A stretch of 64,000 nt of DNA from CBDCTM01 sp965222005 (GTDB lineage Bacteria > Bacteroidota > Bacteroidia > Chitinophagales > Saprospiraceae). The stretch spans positions 5,890,001 through 5,954,000 of the forward strand of contig OZ244935.1 in NCBI GenBank assembly GCA_965222005.1. The letters run 5' to 3'. Under the pieces are notes generated by a model. It had not been told where the DNA came from. It saw only the letters and a program-made list of their open reading frames with translations, and ran no database searches. Shown here one piece after another: positions 59,218-64,000 of the stretch. The stretch's first letter is position 1; every line of letters starts with the position of its first letter. A program made the translations under genes and the position numbers.

Positions 59218-59442
59218 GATTCTGTTTTTAACAATGTTTACAATGCTCTACAGTACCTCAATATTGGCTCAAGCTAAATCAACCGTGATAAACTGCAACA
59301 ATTTACAAGCTGTAATAAAATATGACCAGGAGGCTTTAGGAACGAGATCTAAATGTGTTCTTGAAAGAGAAATTGTCCCTGGAGTATGGAAGAAAATTGA
59401 TACAAAAAACAGCAATGGAAGCCATTTGATATTTGAAAGTTT
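59207..59442 (+). pseudogene. 5' part of a type IX secreted cargo gene, split by two insertion sequences
   Basis: From the ATG at 59207 the frame gives a signal peptide (MKKLILFLTMFTMLYSTSIL ending AQA) and a small mature domain (STVINCNNLQAVIKYDQEAL, LEREIVPGVWKKIDTKNSNG). It is cut at 59442 by copy B of the unclassified element. Joining 59207-59442 to 60785-60809 and 62330-62755 gives 687 bases, exactly 229 codons including the stop, with one copy of each 8-base duplication kept. The restored product has 228 residues with a C-terminal sorting domain. In its present state the frame runs two codons on and stops at 59446. The upstream region is repeat R2. Confidence 0.8.
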
Positions 59443-60776
59443 CTGATTGTAACGTTTTGCGTTGATAAATAAAAAAAGCCACTGAAAATGCTTATGTTTT
59501 AAGTGTAACTAATAAAACGAAACAAAATCAATGGCACTTAAAGATAAGCAAAATCGGACAATAGTACTGCCCATAAGTGAGGCAGAATATGATATTTTTT
59601 TGACGAATAATACAATAGCGCATGAAGTGATCCAATCTTTGTACGATCAACATCCAGAACTTTTCCCTTTACAAATGGCAAATGGATATTGTTTAAATGG
59701 TCGTGATCGGATGTCCAAGAAGATGGATATTCAGCTACGGAAGATAGAGATATCGGGTATCAATTATCGAATACGACCAAGTTTTATTTTACCTTACTTC
59801 AGGGGTAAAACCGATGAAGTTTCCGGTCCTTTATTCTTATTGAAATTTGGGGTTCCATTTTGGGCACTGGCATTTGTGTTTGGCAAAAACGCCATGTGGT
59901 GGTATCGACTATATTATTGCTTACATCAATACAGCATCGTTGGCACTACAATAAAAAATCCGGAGCTTTTACCTAAGGATTTATTAGCAGACGAACACCA
60001 TGTTAAAGTCGGTGGTCAACGTGCTTATATCGCAACCACCATTGGTCAAAACTGCTTTTTGGGAATGGCAGCCTGTGCCCATGCTGATACAGAATCGCTA
60101 CAGATTGGGTATCAGGATTTTAAAACCGAAGCACTGGATTTATCCCCTGATTATCAGCCACATACCCTTAATACAGACGGATGGTGGGCCACTCAAAATG
60201 CCTGGAAAAATTTATTTGTCAAAGTCGTAATTATTGAGTGCTTCCTTCATGCTTTTTTAAAAGTTCGCGACAGAGCTACGAAAAAACTCAAAACTTATTT
60301 TGATCAGGTAGCTGATAAAATATGGGATTGCTACAGAGCTGATTCTAAAAGGCAACTTGCACAACAAATCAGAAGGCTTAGAGAATGGACAATGGCTAAT
60401 TTAACGGATTGCCCTATGAAAAATAACATCCTCAAACTTTGCCAGAAAAAAAACAGATGGTTGGTCCATTTAGATTTTCCAACTGCCCACAAAACCTCCA
60501 ATATGCTGGACAGATTAATGAGGTCAATGAATCGACATGCTTTTAATTCACAGATGTTTCATGCTTCTGTTGAAAGTACGTCAAACAACTTTCGAGCTTT
60601 TGCTCTTTTATATAATTTTGTTCCGTCTTGTCCCAGTGCATGGGATGACAGCCAAGTTCTTAAAAGTCCGGCTGCCAGACTAAATGGTTTTGTTTATCAC
60701 AAAAACTGGATGCATAATTTACTCATTTCCGCTTCTCGTGGTGGTTTTAGGAATCAATGCAATCCGTTATAATCAG
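59443..60776 (+). mobile_element. Unclassified DDE insertion sequence, copy B, complete
   Basis: The element is 1334 bp long with ends CTGATTGTAACGTTTTGCGT and (read from the right) CTGATTATAACGGATTGCAT. The flanking 8-base repeats are GAAAGTTT (59435-59442) and GAAATTTT (60777-60784), differing at one base. The transposase is intact. It is nearly identical to copy A at 14545 once that copy's nested insertion is removed, and shares its left end with remnant C at 22252. I could not assign it to a named family. Confidence 0.85.
59531..60772 (+). CDS. DDE transposase of the unclassified insertion sequence
   Basis: The 413-residue protein starts MALKDKQNRTIVLPISEAEY and has an N-terminal helical domain, then a likely RNase H-like core. 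LLADEHHVKVGGQRAYIATT would hold the first Asp, PHTLNTDGWWATQNAWKNLF the second, and a helical region ends the core. VVIIECFLHAFLKVRDRATK and the C-terminal MLDRLMRSMNRHAFNSQMF may hold further conserved positions, but the last acidic residue is not certain. An IS family name cannot be given from memory. The frame is complete and the protein may serve copy A in trans. Confidence 0.8.
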   Translation: MALKDKQNRTIVLPISEAEYDIFLTNNTIAHEVIQSLYDQHPELFPLQMANGYCLNGRDRMSKKMDIQLRKIEISGINYRIRPSFILPYFRGKTDEVSGPLFLLKFGVPFWALAFVFGKNAMWWYRLYYCLHQYSIVGTTIKNPELLPKDLLADEHHVKVGGQRAYIATTIGQNCFLGMAACAHADTESLQIGYQDFKTEALDLSPDYQPHTLNTDGWWATQNAWKNLFVKVVIIECFLHAFLKVRDRATKKLKTYFDQVADKIWDCYRADSKRQLAQQIRRLREWTMANLTDCPMKNNILKLCQKKNRWLVHLDFPTAHKTSNMLDRLMRSMNRHAFNSQMFHASVESTSNNFRAFALLYNFVPSCPSAWDDSQVLKSPAARLNGFVYHKNWMHNLLISASRGGFRNQCNPL

Positions 60777-60809
60777 GAAATTTTGATTCCTGGAAAATAT
60801 AGAAGTTCT

Positions 60810-62321
60810 GTAACTGTTCAGAGATGTCCTGCCATAACAAGAGTATTAGCAACAGCATTATCAGTAAACAAACTCTTCAATGCATGAAAAACATTGACAT
60901 TTTGTTTACGAGCAGTCATTATATATGACCTGGTTCTGGCAAAGAATTGGGCACCTTTTACAGATCTAAAACAACCGGATATTTTCTGCTTGACTTTCAT
61001 CATTCGAATATCTCTTTCTGAAAAATTATTGTCAAACGGCACCTTAAAGTCGTAGAAAAATCTCAGTATATCTGTTTTGTAGTCTCTGAATCTTTCCAGT
61101 AAATTTCGAGGAGGTGATTTTTTCTTTTTTCCTCTTTTCTTTACAGGTGGTGGTTTGAATGGATTTTGTCTTAATCCTTTTCTGACAATTTTATCATATA
61201 GTGATTCGTACTTTTTGACAGTTGTATATGATATAGCTTGTTGGCCTCTTGCCAGTGCTTTATTTTTCAGATGTAGTAATCTCAGCAATAAGTCTATTAA
61301 CTCTTCTGCCCATTTTTGTTCAAATCGTTCTTTTATGAAAACCAAATCTCTTAGCAAATGGGCATTACATAAACTGTGTTTGCAGTCATATTTGTAATAG
61401 CTTTTCCAAAAGTCATGCACTGCAATTCCTTCATATAAAGGCAATATTCCTATGTCCTCCATTGCTAGCTGACCTCTATTTGGATGAACTGCATAATAGG
61501 CATGCCGGTCGGTCGAACAGCTATGCAACCACCACCTTTTCTTATTGATTCTAAAACCCGTTTCATCAAAACCCAAAACTAAACATAAATCCAGTAGAGA
61601 TTTTAACTTCTCTTCAAAGCTTTCTAGCTTATCAAATGCTTTTTGCCGAAAATTATACAACGACCCTTTACTTAACGAATGACCTAACAGATCATTTACT
61701 AACTCTTTTGTCCGCTCATATGGTAATAATTGATAGTCTTGCAAATACACCACCATACTTTTTATATTCGGGCCATATTGAACAGCATAATCTACTCCTT
61801 GCGGAAATGCTTTATTTACACAACCACAATCGCATTGCTTCACTTCTGAGTGATGCTCCGTTATTCCTATTTTTATCTCCGGAATATCATATACTTGCCT
61901 TTTCTCTGTATAATCTGCCTTTTGACCTCTTAAATTCTTTTTGCAATTTGTGCAAGTATCAACTTTATGCTTTTCCACTTTATCTGGTTGGGCACTTATT
62001 TTTAACGTTGTTCCCTCATGACCTTTTTGTCCGCCAGCTTTTTTATTGCTCTTTGGCTTTATGCTTTTTGGAACTTTTTTAAAGCCATCTGTAGATGGAG
62101 GTTTACTGCTATTATTACTATTCTTCGAAAGTTGATCCTCTAACTCTTTTATCCGTGCCTTTAATTGATTTATCTCCTCAGTAAACAATGAAATTACAAG
62201 CTCGAACAGAATCCGATATTCTTCTGGTATTTTATTTATCTGATCTTGTAATTCTTTCGGTAGCATCCCAAAAAATAATTTATTTCTCTCTATTATCGTA
62301 ATTTTAACTCTGAATAATTAC
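60810..62321 (-). mobile_element. IS66-family insertion sequence, single-gene type
   Basis: The element is 1512 bp long with ends GTAACTGTTCAGAG and (read from the right) GTAATTATTCAGAG. A perfect 8-base direct repeat GAAGTTCT lies at 60802-60809 and 62322-62329, the size expected for IS66. Only the large transposase gene is present; tnpA and tnpB are missing, as in the ISBst12-type subgroup. It splits the type IX cargo gene a second time, 33 bases downstream of copy B. Confidence 0.92.
60818..62266 (-). CDS. IS66 family transposase (TnpC type)
   Basis: The 482-residue transposase has the IS66 layout. An N-terminal leucine-zipper-like helix (FTEEINQLKARIKELEDQLS) is followed by NSNNSSKPPSTDGFKK. 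A zinc-finger region carries VDTCTNCKKNLRGQ and KQCDCGCVNKAFP. The RNase H-like core has LVLGFDETGFRINKKRWWLH (Asp), VHDFWKSYYKYDCKHSLCNA (Asp) and DNNFSERDIRMMKVKQKISG (Glu). The C-terminal SCFR-like SVKGAQFFARTRSYIMTARK is typical. It is complete; its stop lies 8 bases from the end of the element. Confidence 0.95.
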   Translation of the reverse strand: MLPKELQDQINKIPEEYRILFELVISLFTEEINQLKARIKELEDQLSKNSNNSSKPPSTDGFKKVPKSIKPKSNKKAGGQKGHEGTTLKISAQPDKVEKHKVDTCTNCKKNLRGQKADYTEKRQVYDIPEIKIGITEHHSEVKQCDCGCVNKAFPQGVDYAVQYGPNIKSMVVYLQDYQLLPYERTKELVNDLLGHSLSKGSLYNFRQKAFDKLESFEEKLKSLLDLCLVLGFDETGFRINKKRWWLHSCSTDRHAYYAVHPNRGQLAMEDIGILPLYEGIAVHDFWKSYYKYDCKHSLCNAHLLRDLVFIKERFEQKWAEELIDLLLRLLHLKNKALARGQQAISYTTVKKYESLYDKIVRKGLRQNPFKPPPVKKRGKKKKSPPRNLLERFRDYKTDILRFFYDFKVPFDNNFSERDIRMMKVKQKISGCFRSVKGAQFFARTRSYIMTARKQNVNVFHALKSLFTDNAVANTLVMAGHL

Positions 62322-62329
62322 GAAGTTCT

Positions 62330-62755
62330 TTTATTACTACTTCAAAACAGCAAAATAAAAAGACTGTGATGAACAATCACACTACATCTAATTCCAGTGT
62401 GTTACGAGAGGCTACTATTTTTATCTCAAACACAGTTAGGATACTAAGTAAAGATTTCTCCTGTAATGAGAATATAAAAGGGAAATACAAAGTTGATGAA
62501 GGCACGAGTATGGTGGGTGACCTCAGTTTCCAGATTTATCCCAATCCAGCCAAAGATCAAATTACAATTATATCAAATCAAGTTGAAAACATAGAAGTTT
62601 TTATTAGAGATATTACAGGTCAAATTAAGAAAATTATAAAAATAAATAAGAAAGAAGTCATTGATTTACAGACATTAGATGTGGGCATATACTTCATTTC
62701 ATTTATAGGGGAAGATGGTTCAGTAAGCTCTCAAAAACTCGTAATTCAATCATAA
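62330..62755 (+). pseudogene. 3' part of the split type IX cargo gene, with sorting domain
   Basis: The frame continues directly from the duplicated GAAGTTCT as FITTSKQQNKKTVMNNHTTS and runs to a TAA at 62753-62755. The last 75 residues are a type A sorting domain: GDLSFQIYPNPAKDQITI, ENIEVFIRDITGQIKKI, DLQTLDVGIYFISF and a short basic-free end (SSQKLVIQS). It joins in frame with 60785-60809 and 59207-59442. The middle segment between the insertion and the sorting domain is Asn/Thr-rich and probably a linker. Alone it has a GTG/ATG start near 62366 but no signal peptide, so secretion is impossible. Confidence 0.8.
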
Positions 62756-62833
62756 TTTTATTCCAAAAATCGATGGTGTGTTTAGTGCAAAGGTTTAAAT
62801 CTAGATGAAGCACATCTCAAAAAAACATTAGTC

Positions 62834-64000
62834 ATGAAACTATCATTATTAACTTCAAATATATTAGGATTTATTTTATTTAGCATTGCTGCATACAGTC
62901 AAGGATCAGGGATTCCATGTGAAGATGAATTAGATGAAGTAGCATTTCCTCAAAATGCAATTGGAAGTCAGTCGTCAACATTTGGGAATGGTTTACCATC
63001 TTATTTCCTCGATAATATTAAAACTGGAAGCTGGGCTTCTGAAAATGTCTCTCGGACAAATAGCGAAGAAAATCCCTGGATAGAAATTGACCTTGGCCAA
63101 AAATATGCTTTACAGGGAGTTAAAGTTTTTTATCCCTCTGATCTATATCCAACAGGATTAGAGAATTATTATATTTTAACTTCAAGAGACTCTTTTGCTT
63201 CTACTGACTTGTCAACTGAACTAAGTAACCCCGAAATTAGCTATGTCCATGTGGATACCGTTGTGCCTTCTGGTACTTTAATCCCTTTGGATTTCACGAC
63301 AGCAAGGCATATAAGGATACAATACGGAGGCACTGGATTTTTATCTTTCATTGAAATTGATGTGCCAGGAACAGATACAGAAGTTTGCAATAATGGAATA
63401 GATGATGATTGCGATGGGAAAGTAGATTGTGATGATAGTGATTGTCCACCTGTATTATTCAATGTTTCAACTATAAACCCTGCTTGCCCAATATGTGAAG
63501 ATGGTGAAATACATATCCAAGCATTTGGCGATGATATTCATTACAGTGTTGATGGTGGGAACACCTTTATTGTCAATTGTGATGAGCCAAATCTATGTGC
63601 GATTAAGGGCTTAAATGATGGTGAATATAATATTGTAATAACAAATGATAATGGCTGCACTGTTGAATATACAGGAAATCCTGTCTTCTTAACCTCTCCT
63701 ACAGGAATACCACAAGGAGGTTGTTTAGAGCCTGGGTGTCCTAATGGCTGTTTCGAAGATGGTAACTTTGATGGTTGGTCAGGAGCTACAGGGTCTTGGC
63801 TTAATGGAGCAAGTGAAAATCCTGGACTCGATTCTGATAGACACAGAATTACACAGTCTGGTTTTCCCAGTGATCCCGGGGGATTAGATTTACTTCCTTC
63901 TCCTACGGGGGGAGTATATTTTGGGAGGTTAGGAAATGAAATTGTTGCGCAAACTATAGGCCCAGATGAAGAATCACATCAAGAGCAATTAACGTATTGT
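62834..64000 (+). CDS. Multidomain surface protein, N-terminal part
   Basis: From the ATG at 62834 the frame is open to the window edge (389 codons). A signal peptide (LLTSNILGFILFSIAAYSQ) is followed by a discoidin-like F5/8 type C galactose-binding domain, residues about 30-170 (ENPWIEIDLGQKYALQGVKV, RHIRIQYGGTGFLSFIEIDV). Next comes an Asp-rich loop CNNGIDDDCDGKVDCDDSDC like those in the giant protein at 28994, and an SprB-like module (EDGEIHIQAFGDDIHYSVDG, LNDGEYNIVITNDNGCTV). A further domain starts at CFEDGNFDGWSGATGSW. It is probably a type IX secreted adhesin; the sorting domain would lie outside the window. The gene starts 78 bases after the broken cargo gene. Confidence 0.82.
   Translation, partial: MKLSLLTSNILGFILFSIAAYSQGSGIPCEDELDEVAFPQNAIGSQSSTFGNGLPSYFLDNIKTGSWASENVSRTNSEENPWIEIDLGQKYALQGVKVFYPSDLYPTGLENYYILTSRDSFASTDLSTELSNPEISYVHVDTVVPSGTLIPLDFTTARHIRIQYGGTGFLSFIEIDVPGTDTEVCNNGIDDDCDGKVDCDDSDCPPVLFNVSTINPACPICEDGEIHIQAFGDDIHYSVDGGNTFIVNCDEPNLCAIKGLNDGEYNIVITNDNGCTVEYTGNPVFLTSPTGIPQGGCLEPGCPNGCFEDGNFDGWSGATGSWLNGASENPGLDSDRHRITQSGFPSDPGGLDLLPSPTGGVYFGRLGNEIVAQTIGPDEESHQEQLTYC

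Overview
The window comes from a member of the Bacteroidota, probably a Saprospiria- or Cytophagia-like environmental bacterium. Support for this includes type IX secretion sorting domains (a CHU_C-type C-terminus at 35386, a type A-like tail at 62755), SprB-like repeats, many short lipoproteins with a Cys lipobox, DUF4856, DUF4199 and DUF4349 proteins, a TAnnTTTG-type promoter, and the absence of clear Shine-Dalgarno sites. No rRNA, tRNA or CRISPR array was seen.

Region by region. 1-3.8 kb: start of a secreted PQQ-type sugar dehydrogenase, and a TolC plus membrane-fusion protein pair with no adjacent RND pump. 3.8-9.1 kb: a DUF4856 lipoprotein with a stunted downstream lipoprotein (possible imelysin remnant), an ISKra4-family insertion placed at the stop codon of an S9 peptidase, and that peptidase. 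9.5-14 kb: secreted protein, Ycf48-like propeller lipoprotein, HTTM/gamma-carboxylase-like membrane protein, CvpA and an anthranilate/aminodeoxychorismate synthase glutaminase. 14-24 kb: an SH3-type lipoprotein gene broken by an insertion sequence that is itself broken by an IS5-family element, then DUF4349, DUF1304, a sugar-kinase/RapZ fusion, a propeller lipoprotein, obg and adk. 24.5-28.3 kb: YceI / outer-membrane barrel / YceI / TonB. 29-35.4 kb: a 2130-residue surface protein. 35.5-38 kb: feoA-feoB. 38.2-42.6 kb: PLAT-domain lipoprotein, GMC oxidoreductase, its small subunit and a TIM-barrel isomerase, all apparently exported. 42.6-52.4 kb: secreted basic protein, DinB, envelope-sugar genes (GHMP kinase, GT4, GT2), DUF4199, a pseudo-dihydroorotase, a DprE2-like reductase and a GT-C-like membrane protein. 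52.6-62.3 kb: an insertion-sequence island with IS5, IS256, an IS701/IS4-like element, an unclassified DDE element and IS66. 62.8 kb to the end: the start of another multidomain surface protein.

Three themes recur. First, small non-autonomous elements of three families (A: 14013 and 28644; B: 18937 and 24382; C: 57268) have different terminal repeats but a related interior with a small hairpin whose stem changes in a compensated way. Family A shares its ends and its TTA/TAA target with the full IS5-family element at 14889. Second, target-site duplications allow two broken host genes to be restored in frame: a 502-residue lipoprotein (17890 to 14172) and a 228-residue type IX cargo protein (59207 to 62755). 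Third, a 15-base palindrome just upstream of the DUF4856 gene recurs with two changes upstream of feoA, suggesting a shared metal-responsive operator.
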